64,000 bases of DNA. Source: Synechococcus sp. UW179A (GTDB lineage: Bacteria > Cyanobacteriota > Cyanobacteriia > PCC-6307 > Cyanobiaceae). Positions 36,051 to 44,727 of this stretch are shown piece after piece. The notes below the pieces were generated by a model. It made no database searches. It had not been told where the DNA came from and saw only the letters and a list, made by a program, of their open reading frames with translations. Positions within the stretch are counted from its first letter, which is position 1; every line of letters starts with the position of its first letter. The translations under genes and the position numbers were made by a program. The stretch is from assembly GCF_900473965.1 (NCBI RefSeq), contig NZ_UCNJ01000025.1, forward strand, positions 248,001 through 312,000. Direction: 5' to 3'.

Positions 36051-36163
36051 GTATTGATCTTAAGTTCTTTGATTTTAGCTGTGTTGAGTCGGCTTGGCCA
36101 TTGATGAGGTGTTTTCTCTATTGATCCTTGCTTTCGGCTCTTTGATTGATGATGAAGAGATGG

Positions 36164-36388
36164 CTATCTGTTTAGATATTCCTGAATCAACCCTTGAACA
36201 CTTTCTTCTGATTCTCTTTTTTTGAAGTCCTCAAGATTGTTTATCTTCATGGCTTGCAGGTCAAACAGAAGTTCTATGACTGCACCTCCGTTGCATTCTT
36301 CACTGGAATATCCTTCGGCAGAGTGCAGTAGCTTTGCAAGGTGATCACTTAAGTTGTCTTTCATTTTTTTCGCACGAGTTAAAGCCAT
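36164..36388 (-). CDS. Hypothetical small protein
   Basis: This 74-residue protein starts MALTRAKKMKDNLSDHLAKL. It is helical and charged, with a single Cys. It lies upstream of the multi-pass membrane gene on the same strand (113-base gap). No family recognised. Confidence 0.6.
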   Translation of the reverse strand: MALTRAKKMKDNLSDHLAKLLHSAEGYSSEECNGGAVIELLFDLQAMKINNLEDFKKRESEESVQGLIQEYLNR

Positions 36389-36749
36389 TTTGTGTGATTC
36401 AGGATGGCTATCTTCTGAATGGTCACATTCGTTAACTGTGATTCGCAGTGATTTGCTTGTGTTGACTGCAAAGCCTCAATTGTCAAATATGCAACGGCGA
36501 GGCTGCAGTACCGATTGAGCCGATCGAGCAATTTTAGCGTTGGTCCATCTCAGGCCACGTGCGTAATTTGCTGAGTTGCTTGATTGCCGCTGAGCTGTTT
36601 TGGCTCGAGCTGGCTACATGAAAGGTCAGGTGAATTTAGCTCGAGCAGCAAAGCCAGGGCTGAGTTGCTCGGATTGCCTTTGCTGTTTCGTCTTGAACTG
36701 GCGTTTCGCCTGAGCATTTAGGCCACCTCGTCGTGATTCCTATTCGACG
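36389..36749. other. Intergenic stretch without a supported gene
   Basis: Short frames on both strands (for example a 31-codon plus frame that starts MKGQVNLARAAKPG) have no support. The sequence contains several GC-rich inverted bits but no clear terminator. Confidence 0.5.
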
Positions 36750-36917
36750 TCACCAGACCTTGGGCAGCAGTGACTGTCCAGCGGCCACTTCAATGGCGAT
36801 GGCTACCACGAAGCCGAGCATCGCGAGTCGACCATTCCAGGTTTCGCCATCGACCCAGGTTTCCATTCCGAAGGTCTCTTCCATGGCGCTTTTGGGCTCG
36901 GCTTGCTGATCTGTCAT
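36750..36917 (-). CDS. hli: High-light-inducible protein (Hli, one-helix)
   Basis: This 55-residue protein starts MTDQQAEPKSAMEETFGMET and carries the chlorophyll-binding helix motif ETWNGRLAMLGFVVAIAIEV, in which Glu, Asn and Arg are the expected ligand and salt-bridge residues. It ends QSLLPKVW. Hli proteins are thylakoid proteins that bind chlorophyll and carotenoid and protect photosystem assembly under stress. Its presence confirms that the source is a photosynthetic cyanobacterium. Confidence 0.93.
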   Translation of the reverse strand: MTDQQAEPKSAMEETFGMETWVDGETWNGRLAMLGFVVAIAIEVAAGQSLLPKVW

Positions 36918-37075
36918 GGTGTTTACGTAACTTCATCTATTTTTGCAAACACGTTCGCGTGCGGTTGCTGCAAAAAGCACATGCACATGATGCACATGGC
37001 AGTTTGAGCGTGTCTTTGATTTTCAGGCCTTTGCGGCCGTCGTTGCTGCCCGTGTGATCGTCTTTTGTGTTGCGA

Positions 37076-37294
37076 TCACCTGTTGTGCAGTTGACCTAAA
37101 AGTCGTGCTGCTAGGCCCCTAGAAATTCGCCTCTGTACCAGTAGATCGCAGATCCAGTCGAAGAGTGGGATCGAATCAGTGCTTGCCAGGCGTTGTTCGA
37201 GTTCCCTTAGTTCAGCCACGCTCGTGCACCCCCGCAAGGCATCGATCAAGGTGTCTTCCTTGGGTTGTTGGATCAGCACTTGTGTTGAGTTCAA
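37076..37294 (-). CDS. Hypothetical small protein
   Basis: This 72-residue protein starts MNSTQVLIQQPKEDTLIDAL. It is helical (SVAELRELEQRLAST; DLLVQRRISRGLAARLLGQL) and looks like a two-helix regulatory or binding domain. No family recognised. Confidence 0.65.
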   Translation of the reverse strand: MNSTQVLIQQPKEDTLIDALRGCTSVAELRELEQRLASTDSIPLFDWICDLLVQRRISRGLAARLLGQLHNR

Positions 37295-37357
37295 GCCATC
37301 AGTCGTTAGCTGTCCTTGTCATGGCATCCCTTGGGTGCTGTTGTCACTTCCTGTGCG

Positions 37358-37600
37358 TCAGTCCTCACCCTGTGATTCATGGTTCGGAGCTTCCAAGAGG
37401 CCTAGTGCCAGCATGACCTGAAGGCGAATCCCGCCGAGTCGGCTCCAGGCGCGCAGCGCTTCCTCTTTTGATGTGTAAGGGCGCCAGTCATCTTCCTCGA
37501 TGCGTCTCCGCAGATGACTTGCCACCCTTGCGGCGACTTTGGCATCGCTCGCTGCCTTCAGATGCAGGGTCTTGCCGTTCAGGAAGCCTTCAGGGGGCAT
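37358..37600 (-). CDS. Hypothetical small protein
   Basis: This 80-residue protein starts MPPEGFLNGKTLHLKAASDA. The helical middle (VASHLRRRIEEDDW; EEALRAWSRLGGIRLQVML) suggests a soluble DNA- or protein-binding small domain. It is on the same strand as the 72-residue gene, 63 bases before its start. No family recognised. Confidence 0.7.
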   Translation of the reverse strand: MPPEGFLNGKTLHLKAASDAKVAARVASHLRRRIEEDDWRPYTSKEEALRAWSRLGGIRLQVMLALGLLEAPNHESQGED

Positions 37601-37706
37601 TGTTCAATCCAATGCACCCCATTGTGTTGTACAGAACTTGCATATGACGCAGACATGGCTGTGATGGCTTCATTTAATCTTGTTCCCAACGTTCCGTTGC
37701 CCTCCC

Positions 37707-37874
37707 ATGGAAACGTTGGATCCTCTGTTGCTCAGCATGTTCGCAGTTGGAGTGGCTTTCACAACAACCGTGTTTGTCGTGTCATTTCGCCAGATTGATC
37801 GAAACGAGAAAGAACGCGCAAAGGTCAATCGGATGAGGGGAAGGCTCAATAGGCTTTTGCAGCAACGTTTCTGA
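37707..37874 (+). CDS. Small membrane protein with basic tail
   Basis: With the ATG at 37707 this is a 55-residue protein starting METLDPLLLSMFAVGVAFTT. It has one membrane span and then a strongly basic helix (DRNEKERAKVNRMRGRLNRL). Its topology would put the basic tail in the cytoplasm. No family recognised. Confidence 0.65.
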   Translation: METLDPLLLSMFAVGVAFTTTVFVVSFRQIDRNEKERAKVNRMRGRLNRLLQQRF

Positions 37875-37983
37875 TCAACTCTGCGTGCTGTTTTTGCTTG
37901 TTTCCGGTGGGTTTCTGGCCCTTCTTGCGTTGACTCAATATCTTGTGCGTCGTTCGATGGACAGTGGCCAGGACAGCTGAACG

Positions 37984-38271
37984 TCAACGTCTGGCGATTC
38001 CTCTGCCGTTGCCGATCAGCCCTGCATCGATCACAAGGCCGATCAGAACAATCAGTAATCCACTGAACGATTGCACGCCTCCGAACGAAACGGCAGCCCA
38101 GCAAACGCCAAGTGTCGTTGTTGGCAGAAATACAAGGCCCAGAATCGGAATAATTGGATTGGGTATTGCCAGGGCAGCGAAGGGACCAAGCACAACCTCA
38201 GGACTGAATAGCCACAGCAGCACCAGGATCAGGCGTGGCGTGATCAGTCCAAGCGCCGCAAGAAGGCACAT
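37984..38271 (-). CDS. Hypothetical membrane protein
   Basis: This 95-residue protein starts MCLLAALGLITPRLILVLLW and has three hydrophobic segments with Pro/Gly turns (ALAIPNPIIPILGLVFLPTT; FSGLLIVLIGLVIDAG). The start at 38271 overlaps by one base the stop of the WPVVL-type microprotein gene upstream, so they are probably coupled. No family name assigned. Confidence 0.7.
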   Translation of the reverse strand: MCLLAALGLITPRLILVLLWLFSPEVVLGPFAALAIPNPIIPILGLVFLPTTTLGVCWAAVSFGGVQSFSGLLIVLIGLVIDAGLIGNGRGIARR

Positions 38272-38387
38272 CAGCCCGCACCCACCACTTCGAAGCTTCC
38301 CGAGCTTGTGACCGAGAGGATCACCCAAAGCATCACAACACTCGCCGCAACCAGTACGACAGGCCAGATTTCCCCTTCTGGATTCAT
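38271..38387 (-). CDS. Single-span microprotein (WPVVL type)
   Basis: This 38-residue protein starts MNPEGEIWPVVLVAASVVML, has a single span, and ends SFEVVGAG. It resembles the microprotein at 76-195 (E-x-E-x-W-P-V-V-L-x-A; Gly-x-Phe near the end). The stop overlaps the start of the following membrane-protein gene. A small accessory of that protein is a reasonable guess. Confidence 0.65.
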   Translation of the reverse strand: MNPEGEIWPVVLVAASVVMLWVILSVTSSGSFEVVGAG

Positions 38388-38427
38388 GGCTGCGGAGAGG
38401 TTTCTGACCTCTTGTAGCAGGCTCCTC

Positions 38428-39702
38428 TCAGGCTGTCTCAGTCGACAGCGGACGAAATGCGGTTTCGCGTGTGAAGGCACATGCCGTGACCAGGGTGCAC
38501 AGCCCGCTGAAGGCGACCCAAGCCCCTGGTAATAGAGGATTCCCGGTCTGAGCAATCAACCAGGTTGCAACCAGTGGGGTAGTTCCGCCGAAATAACCTT
38601 CTGCAACATTGAACGCGACGGCGAGGCCAGTGCAGCGAACTGCGGCCGGCATCAGTTCAACATTGGCGGGATTCTTGCCGCCTGCAAGCAGAGCCACAGC
38701 CAACGTGAGTCCGAGTTCTCCCCAAAGCACCCGCTGAGGATCACCGCTGTGCATCAGATTGAACAACGGCAGCGCTCCGAAGCAGAGCAGTGATGCTCCG
38801 CTGATCAGCATAGGTTTGCGTCCGATGCGATCGGAGAGCAATGCTGAAACCGGATACAGCATCAGCAGTACGGCCAAGACGCCGGTGTTCAGGCTCAGGG
38901 ATGTTGCCGTACTGATGTGATCGATCTCTTCCAGGTAGCTCACCGAGTAGACGAACACGGCGTAATACCCAACGCTGCTCGCGATGTTCAGCGCCATGAC
39001 GCGCAGCACCTGTAGGCGATAGCGGCCAAATGTTTCCCGAATCGGCGACTTCGTTTGCGGTTCGACCAACTCAGCGCCAATCCCTTTGCGGATCACAACA
39101 CCGCTTGTGGCCACCAGCGCTCCGAGCAAGAACGGCAGCCGCCATCCCCAGCTTGCTAGCTGGACTGGGGTAAGCGTGTGGGCCAACAGATCACCGAATC
39201 CGGAGCCGAGCAACATTCCCAGCACCGATCCCCAGAGGCCCCAGATCGCATAGAAACCACGCTGACGGGGAGGGGCGTTCTCGCTGAGAAAAATAACGGA
39301 GCTGGTGTATTCGCCTCCCACTGACAATCCTTGAACAATGCGAAGCAGTACAACCACAATCGGAGCGGCGATGCCGATCTGCTGATGGGTCGGGAGCAGA
39401 CCCATCAGTACGGTGGGGACCGCCATCACCATCACCGACAGCTGCAGAGCTCGCTGCCTTCCGGCGAGATCGCCGATTCGGCCGAAAACCACCCCCCCAA
39501 GCGGTCGTACTAGAAATCCGGCAGCAAAGGCCCCGAAGGTGCCGATCAGTGAGGCGGCTGGATCACTGGAGGGGAAGAATTCCCTGCCGATGGTGGTCGC
39601 GAAGTAGCCGTAGAGGGCGAAGTCATACCACTCCATTACGTTGCCGATCAGGCCCGCCAGAAGCACTCTGCTGGTGCTCCTGAGGCTGGGTTGCGTGATC
39701 AT
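38428..39702 (-). CDS. MFS transporter, metabolite:H+ symporter (MHS) type
   Basis: This 424-residue protein has twelve predicted helices and the MHS-family signature GNVMEWYDFALYGYFATTIG near the N-terminus. GRIGDLAGRQRALQLSV lies between helices 2 and 3, and VLLRIVQGLSVGGEYTSSV in helix 4. Family members (ProP, KgtP-like) take up organic acids or osmolytes with protons; the substrate here is unknown. The gene begins about 30 bases downstream of the YjbQ gene on the same strand, so the two may be co-transcribed. Confidence 0.92.
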   Translation of the reverse strand: MITQPSLRSTSRVLLAGLIGNVMEWYDFALYGYFATTIGREFFPSSDPAASLIGTFGAFAAGFLVRPLGGVVFGRIGDLAGRQRALQLSVMVMAVPTVLMGLLPTHQQIGIAAPIVVVLLRIVQGLSVGGEYTSSVIFLSENAPPRQRGFYAIWGLWGSVLGMLLGSGFGDLLAHTLTPVQLASWGWRLPFLLGALVATSGVVIRKGIGAELVEPQTKSPIRETFGRYRLQVLRVMALNIASSVGYYAVFVYSVSYLEEIDHISTATSLSLNTGVLAVLLMLYPVSALLSDRIGRKPMLISGASLLCFGALPLFNLMHSGDPQRVLWGELGLTLAVALLAGGKNPANVELMPAAVRCTGLAVAFNVAEGYFGGTTPLVATWLIAQTGNPLLPGAWVAFSGLCTLVTACAFTRETAFRPLSTETA

Positions 39703-39729
39703 GGTGTCGCGATCATTGCGGCGGTGTTA

Positions 39730-40389
39730 TTACTGTTGATCAGAGATCTCATGCAACCGGTCAATCAGCAGATCCACGTCTGTCTCAATTCCACCGTCCT
39801 CAGCCCATGCCCCGGGGACGTGGCGCGCTTGAACGACATCATTCAGTCTTTGGCCGTTGCGGCGAGCAAGTAGTTTCGCCGTGGTGTTTTTGCCTGATGC
39901 CAGGAGCTGACTTTGATCGCTGGGTGGGTCAGCCATGTCTCCGATCAGATGACAAGCCAGTCGTCTGTGATGCGGGGATGAGCGATGTTCCCAGAGATAA
40001 ACTGCCTGCCAGGTGCCCAGCAGCAGTCGCCCATTGTCAACACTCAAGCTCATGGTCTGGGTGGTGAGTGCTGTGCGGATGTGGGCTGGCATGTCGTCGT
40101 CACCTTCGTCGTCGTGCAGGTAACGGCGACGTTTGCCGTCTGGTCCGGTAGGTCCAGCTCCGTCCTGAGGCACCATGGCATTCATCCAGGCAGCCAGATC
40201 TTTTAGGACCCGTGGATCGGCATTTTCATTAATTGTGAGGCTGCAACTGGTGTGCAGGCAGGTGAGATGCAATACACCCTGGGTGATATCAGTTCGTGCA
40301 ATCCAATGGTTCAGAGGCTCGTTCAGCCGAGAAAATCCAGCTCCATCAGTTGAAATCTCAAGCTCATGCAAGCGTTGGGCAATGGTCAT
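39730..40389 (-). CDS. yjbQ: YjbQ family protein with C-terminal extension
   Basis: This 219-residue protein has the UPF0047/YjbQ core in residues 1-150. The marker segments are CLHTSCSLTINENADPRVL, DDDMPAHIRTALTTQTMSL, and GRLLLGTWQAVYLWEHR. Family members have been reported to have thiamin-phosphate synthase activity. The extra 70 residues at the C-terminus (from DPPSDQSQLL) form a charged domain not part of the usual 130-140-residue protein. The neighbour is an MFS transporter. Confidence 0.92.
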   Translation of the reverse strand: MTIAQRLHELEISTDGAGFSRLNEPLNHWIARTDITQGVLHLTCLHTSCSLTINENADPRVLKDLAAWMNAMVPQDGAGPTGPDGKRRRYLHDDEGDDDMPAHIRTALTTQTMSLSVDNGRLLLGTWQAVYLWEHRSSPHHRRLACHLIGDMADPPSDQSQLLASGKNTTAKLLARRNGQRLNDVVQARHVPGAWAEDGGIETDVDLLIDRLHEISDQQ

Positions 40390-40534
40390 TTCGTGACCCT
40401 TGAGCTATTCACACTAGTAGCAAGCTGCTGGGAGAATTGAATGGTTTGTTGGGTTATAGCGACCGTATCTTGATCGGTATCAATCGATGGAGCTAGTTTC
40501 GGAGATTGATTTAGACTCCCAAAGATTCATTGAC

Positions 40535-41194
40535 TTATTTATGGTGACTCGAGAAGGCTAATTTCAGGAGGTTGTAATCTTCCTCGTAAATGTATTTTAT
40601 GTGTTCGACTGATTGATTGGTGAGGCTTGCTTTTAAGTCAATGCTTGATTGTTTATCGCTCTGCATTGTTTGTGGGATTTGCGAGAGCGTACTGGTTATT
40701 TCAAAGAGATTGTCCAAATAGTTTTTAGCTTTTTGCATTCCGTCTGCGCTTAGTAAAAATAATTTGTAGTTCACGCCGGGGTATAGGAATCGACTCTGCG
40801 GCAAAAAATGGTTGTCACAGTACCCTTTTGTTGCAAAGCTTTTCGCAAGGTGTTTGGTGACAAATTCATTAGCATTCATGCTTTTTAGGTGTGATCCTGG
40901 CTCATTGATTTGAAACAAGTAGGCACTGGCGAATCTTTCGAAAGGGTCTCTAAGTATTGCAAAAAAGTCAGTAAAGAATCCTGCTGGGAAGAGGTGCTTG
41001 AGCGATGGTCCGTCGATGTGTTGTGGAGAAGAAGCATTCCATGCTGAGTTGGCTCGATGGATTGCAAAGTTGCGGTCAAGAAACGCATATTTTACGACTC
41101 CTGAGGACAAGATATAATTTTCTATTGATGTGCCTCCGTTTTTAGGGATATGTGCAAAGTGAACAGTTTTTTTTGAGTTTAAGAAAATTGGCAT
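40535..41194 (-). CDS. Sulfotransferase family 2 domain protein
   Basis: This 219-residue protein has the PAPS 5'-phosphosulfate loop HIPKNGGTSIENYIL near the N-terminus and the 3'-phosphate region FAILRDPFERFASAYLFQ in the middle. These identify the carbohydrate-sulfotransferase type. The acceptor is unknown; a cell-surface polysaccharide is likely. It is a lone AT-rich gene with gaps on both sides. Confidence 0.85.
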   Translation of the reverse strand: MPIFLNSKKTVHFAHIPKNGGTSIENYILSSGVVKYAFLDRNFAIHRANSAWNASSPQHIDGPSLKHLFPAGFFTDFFAILRDPFERFASAYLFQINEPGSHLKSMNANEFVTKHLAKSFATKGYCDNHFLPQSRFLYPGVNYKLFLLSADGMQKAKNYLDNLFEITSTLSQIPQTMQSDKQSSIDLKASLTNQSVEHIKYIYEEDYNLLKLAFSSHHK

Positions 41195-41596
41195 GAACGA
41201 AGTGGTGGAAAGGGGTTTCGTTTTCTAGTATTGCTGTTCTGTTGGGAGGGAACGATACTGAACTGTTCGCCTTATGGCTTCTGGGGTTCGATTGTTTGGG
41301 ATAGATTTGAATTAGGCGAGACTATGTAGCCTATCTGAAGCACTTTGCTTTCATGAATTAAATCTGATTGATGCGAGTCTTCGTTGATCATTTTGTTGTT
41401 GAATTACATTTTTCCGGCATTCTGGACAGAAAATCGTCCTTACTATGCGGAGCTTCATTGTCATTGAACCTCAGGTTGCCGTTGGTACGCAGGTAAGTGG
41501 TATGCATGACGCAAGTCTTTATTAAGATTTGAATCGAGCGCGGACTCAGTTGATGGTTGAGTGGAACCTTCATAGATAGGTTCTGCACCTTTCTTC
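41195..41596. other. AT-rich intergenic stretch
   Basis: No supported gene lies between the sulfotransferase start and the MBL-fold gene stop. A minus-strand frame that runs into the MBL gene is a shadow. Confidence 0.6.
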
Positions 41597-42340
41597 TTAG
41601 CGCGACTCTGACGGCAATGGGATCGCCCGCCCCACCGTGGGTGTGATCAGTGTGCAATCTTCGGGAAGATCGCCGCAATCTGCCGAAGCGTCAGCGGCGT
41701 TCAGCAGGCTGCTGATCATTCCGCTGAACTTCACATCGCCACCTGTGGTGCTGGCCAGCACGGTTTTGGGTTGGAATCGGCTGATCAGGTCAGGCATCAC
41801 GCGTGCGCCTGTGATGAATGCTCCCAACACCGGTAAGCCGAGATCCACCACAGGGGTGATCAGGGTGTCGACGCTGCGCTGATCGATCGCAGGATCCAAA
41901 ACACCATGTGGTTCGAGATAGAGGGAACCCTCGGGCCAGTCGAGCAGGTAGCCGTTCTCTACCGCTGGGACCGCTGCACCTGCGGTGGCTCGGATTTTCA
42001 GTCCCTCGATGGTGGTGGTTTCGCCGGGTTGCAGCTCGGTGATGGCCTCAAATCCCAGACGCTGCACCACACGAGCGGCGGCTGCCGATGCCACTACGGG
42101 GATCTGCTTCGACAGTGCTTGAAGCGTTTCTGGATGGGCATGATCCGGAAGCCCCTGCGTGAGCAAAAGCAGATCCAGTTCATCCGGAATTGGCATCAGT
42201 TTTGGCATCTCACCTTTCAGCATCCAGGCACCCGGTGGGAACACCAGCGCACCACTGAGCCATGGGTCCAGCAGCACCCTCAGTCCAGCGATCTCCAGCA
42301 GCCAACCATTGGCTCCGAGATAAGTGGCTGCGTCTGTCAT
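41597..42340 (-). CDS. MBL-fold hydrolase-like protein, altered metal motif
   Basis: With the start MTDAATYLGANG at 42340 the protein has 247 residues. It has the UlaG-like beta-lactamase-fold order: an early YLGANGWLLEI strand, LLDPWLSG, then LLLLTQGLPDHAHPETL where HxHxDH is normally found. In that motif the first two His are Gln and Leu, while Asp-His remains; other plant and cyanobacterial members seem to share this form. Reduced metal binding is therefore expected. It lies downstream of the EamA gene on the same strand. Confidence 0.8.
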   Translation of the reverse strand: MTDAATYLGANGWLLEIAGLRVLLDPWLSGALVFPPGAWMLKGEMPKLMPIPDELDLLLLTQGLPDHAHPETLQALSKQIPVVASAAAARVVQRLGFEAITELQPGETTTIEGLKIRATAGAAVPAVENGYLLDWPEGSLYLEPHGVLDPAIDQRSVDTLITPVVDLGLPVLGAFITGARVMPDLISRFQPKTVLASTTGGDVKFSGMISSLLNAADASADCGDLPEDCTLITPTVGRAIPLPSESR

Positions 42341-42403
42341 CTTCGAACGCTCCAAGCGAAGTGACGCTAGTCAATGTGCTGGTTCAGCTGAGCGCTTGAC
42401 CAC

Positions 42404-43276
42404 TCAGCTAAGCACCGCCAGACCAACGCCTGTTACGGCGAGGGTCGAGGCCAAGAGCACAGACGGTTTCAGCTGATCCCCCTCGGCACGGGCCACCAGC
42501 AGGGCCATCACTGGTGCCGTGCTCAGCACCGTGATTCCGATGCCAAGGGGCAAGCGCTGCAGCACAACCTGTTGCAGCAAGATCCCCAGAACGGTGCCCA
42601 GTAATGTTGCAGCCAGAACTCGCGGCCAACGCACACTGCGCTGGCGTGGTTGCGGAAATCTGGCAGCGCAGCGCAGCCAGGGAAGCAGCAGCAGCAGGCC
42701 ACCCAGCAAACGGCAGGCAGCACTTTGCAGAGGTGTTAGCGCACTGTTGATCAGCACAGTGCGCGAGACGGCGGCCCCTGCCACACCGCAGATCACGGCC
42801 AGTAAGCCCAGCACCAAGCCCTGCGTCTGAACACGGCGGCTTCTGTCGAGCTGTCGTGTGGCATCAGGAGGTTGCTGCAGTGCAACCAACACCACGGAGA
42901 TCGTGACCAGCAGTGCACCAGCCCAACCCTGAAGAGAGAGCTGCTCGCCCATGGCGAACCAACCTCCAGCAGCTGCTGCGACAGGGGAGAGCGACTCCAG
43001 GGTGAGTGTTCTGCGGGTGCCGAGACGTCGCAGTGCAGCCAGATAAAAGCTGTCTCCCAGTGAAATTCCCAGCCCACCACTGAGCAGCAGCAGCATCAGG
43101 CTCTGTACTTCTCCGTTCCAGGGGAGTGTGACCAGCACCGGCAGCAAAGTTGCGCAGGCGATCAGATTCTTCAGCCCGTTGAGTTGAATCGCGCTGAGGG
43201 AGGTGGAAAGACCTCTCCAAAGACTGCTTGCCAGAGTCCATGCCAGTGCTGCAACCAATCCGGCCAGGATTCCCAT
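42404..43276 (-). CDS. EamA/DMT-family permease
   Basis: This 290-residue protein has ten hydrophobic segments and two EamA-like halves, each with the conserved helix endings (SGGLGISLGDSFYLAALRRLG in the first half; LQRLPLGIGITVLSTAPVMA in the second). These transporters move small metabolites; the substrate is unknown. The gene starts directly where the ClC channel gene stops. Confidence 0.85.
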   Translation of the reverse strand: MGILAGLVAALAWTLASSLWRGLSTSLSAIQLNGLKNLIACATLLPVLVTLPWNGEVQSLMLLLLSGGLGISLGDSFYLAALRRLGTRRTLTLESLSPVAAAAGGWFAMGEQLSLQGWAGALLVTISVVLVALQQPPDATRQLDRSRRVQTQGLVLGLLAVICGVAGAAVSRTVLINSALTPLQSAACRLLGGLLLLLPWLRCAARFPQPRQRSVRWPRVLAATLLGTVLGILLQQVVLQRLPLGIGITVLSTAPVMALLVARAEGDQLKPSVLLASTLAVTGVGLAVLS

Positions 43277-44479
43277 TTAGTGCTTTCGCTGCAGGCTTAG
43301 ACCCACCAGCAGGCCGATCACCAGTGCGCCAGCTCCATGGCCCTGTAGGAGCGTGAGGCCGAGCACCAGTCCAAGCAGGGGCGAGGGGAGCAGTACCGCA
43401 AGGCACCCCCCGACAACACCAGCACTCCAAGTGTCAATGGTGCCAATCCAGGGAAGCCATTGGTGCAGTCCCATTCCAAGTGCGCTGCTGGCAAGGATCA
43501 CCGGAAAAAACTGGCCGCCTCTCCATCCGGTCTCAAGACACAGTCCGACCATCAGTAATTTGGCGACGGCTGACAGCATCAGCATGTTGGTATCCAGTGT
43601 CCATTCGTTCAGCACGAGGGGTTTCAACTGGTTCTCCCCGGAGAAGCCCGCCAGTGGTAAGCCCCAGAGGCAGAGTCCAATCAGCAGACCTGTACCGATC
43701 GGTATCCACCAGAAGCGTTTCAGAAGCTCTAACCGTTGAAGCCACTGCCGCCAGCGTTTGATCAACTGCCCCGTTAACCAACCCGCGAGCCCGGCGAGTA
43801 AGGCCGCCAGCAACGCCCCTAATCGTTGTGAGGGATCAGAGGGCCAGGCATAGGACACGCCTCGCATTCCTACTCCCAGGTCACTCAAACCGTTGAAGGC
43901 CACAAAACCGGCCAATCCCCCAAGGGTTCCTGGCAGCCAGCGCCAAATCAGCTGCCACTGACGTCCGGCTAAGGCAGCGCCGCCCACCAGAGGTGAGTGG
44001 AACAATCCCAGAGATCCCGCCATCGCGGCAGCCACAAGGTCACGATCCGCGCCTTTCCAGACTTCGTGGCTCGCCACGGCGACGAGGCGGGTCATCAACG
44101 CCTCTGGGCCCAGTGTTCCTCCGCCAGCGAGAGCCAGCATGCCTCCAATGATTTGCCTGAGGCCGTGATGCGTGTTCAATCCTTCTGGTTTCCGCAGTTC
44201 AGCGAGGGTCTCCGACATTTCAGGCAGCGCACTACCTGAACACCGCCGTTGCAGCAGGCTGAGAGCCACGCCGATCGACCCCGACCAGGCCAGACACCAC
44301 AACAAAGAATGATCGCTAGGCAACCCTCGCTCGACCGATGCACCCCAGATCCATCGCTGCAGCATGAGCGTGCTGCTCACCACCAATGCTGCGAGCCCTC
44401 CACCTGCTGCCCCAGCCAGGAGGGCGCGAGCAGTTCCCTCCAGAAGACTCCGTGGCTTGGTTGGTGTCGGATTGATCAC
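43277..44479 (-). CDS. ClC-type chloride channel / exchanger
   Basis: This 400-residue membrane protein has the ClC selectivity segments: GGGTLGPEALMTRLVAVASH (the GxEGP-type motif), the GLFHSPLVGGAALAGRQW region, and a late GWRGGQFFPVILASSALG (the GxFxP motif). The gating Glu position appears as Pro-Glu-Ala. It overlaps the preceding small ferredoxin gene by four bases and adjoins the EamA gene, so it belongs to the cobQ operon. No link between chloride transport and cobalamin is known to me. Confidence 0.92.
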   Translation of the reverse strand: MINPTPTKPRSLLEGTARALLAGAAGGGLAALVVSSTLMLQRWIWGASVERGLPSDHSLLWCLAWSGSIGVALSLLQRRCSGSALPEMSETLAELRKPEGLNTHHGLRQIIGGMLALAGGGTLGPEALMTRLVAVASHEVWKGADRDLVAAAMAGSLGLFHSPLVGGAALAGRQWQLIWRWLPGTLGGLAGFVAFNGLSDLGVGMRGVSYAWPSDPSQRLGALLAALLAGLAGWLTGQLIKRWRQWLQRLELLKRFWWIPIGTGLLIGLCLWGLPLAGFSGENQLKPLVLNEWTLDTNMLMLSAVAKLLMVGLCLETGWRGGQFFPVILASSALGMGLHQWLPWIGTIDTWSAGVVGGCLAVLLPSPLLGLVLGLTLLQGHGAGALVIGLLVGLSLQRKH

Positions 44480-44727
44480 CAGTAGGGGTCGGTGGCCAAC
44501 TCCACCTTGAGTTGGCCTGATGCTGACGCAGGAACGGTGCTAATGCAGGCTCTAACTGTGGTGCCATCAACGTCGATCTCGCAGGCGCCGCAGCTGCCTC
44601 CCATGCAGCCAGTAGGCACATGCACGCCGGCCTGCCGCGCTGCTGACAACCAGTCTTCGCCGTTGTGGCTCACGCTGCGCTGACCGTCCGGCCACAAGAT
44701 TTCCACCCTTTTGTGCCCAGAGGTCAC
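44476..44727 (-). CDS. Small [2Fe-2S] ferredoxin
   Basis: This 83-residue protein has the plant-type loop [16 protein letters not shown] and a fourth Cys in VRACISTVP, so all four ligands are present. It differs from PetF in length and surface, and resembles the cobQ-linked ferredoxins of cyanobacteria. The ends overlap cobQ and the ClC gene by four bases each, so the three are translationally coupled. A role in electron supply for cobalamin metabolism is plausible but unproved. Confidence 0.9.
   Translation of the reverse strand: MTSGHKRVEILWPDGQRSVSHNGEDWLSAARQAGVHVPTGCMGGSCGACEIDVDGTTVRACISTVPASASGQLKVELATDPYW

Noticed and set aside
36770-37057. Plus-strand Arg-rich ORF of 95 codons
   Set aside because: Antisense to the Hli gene and its leader; composition is not protein-like.
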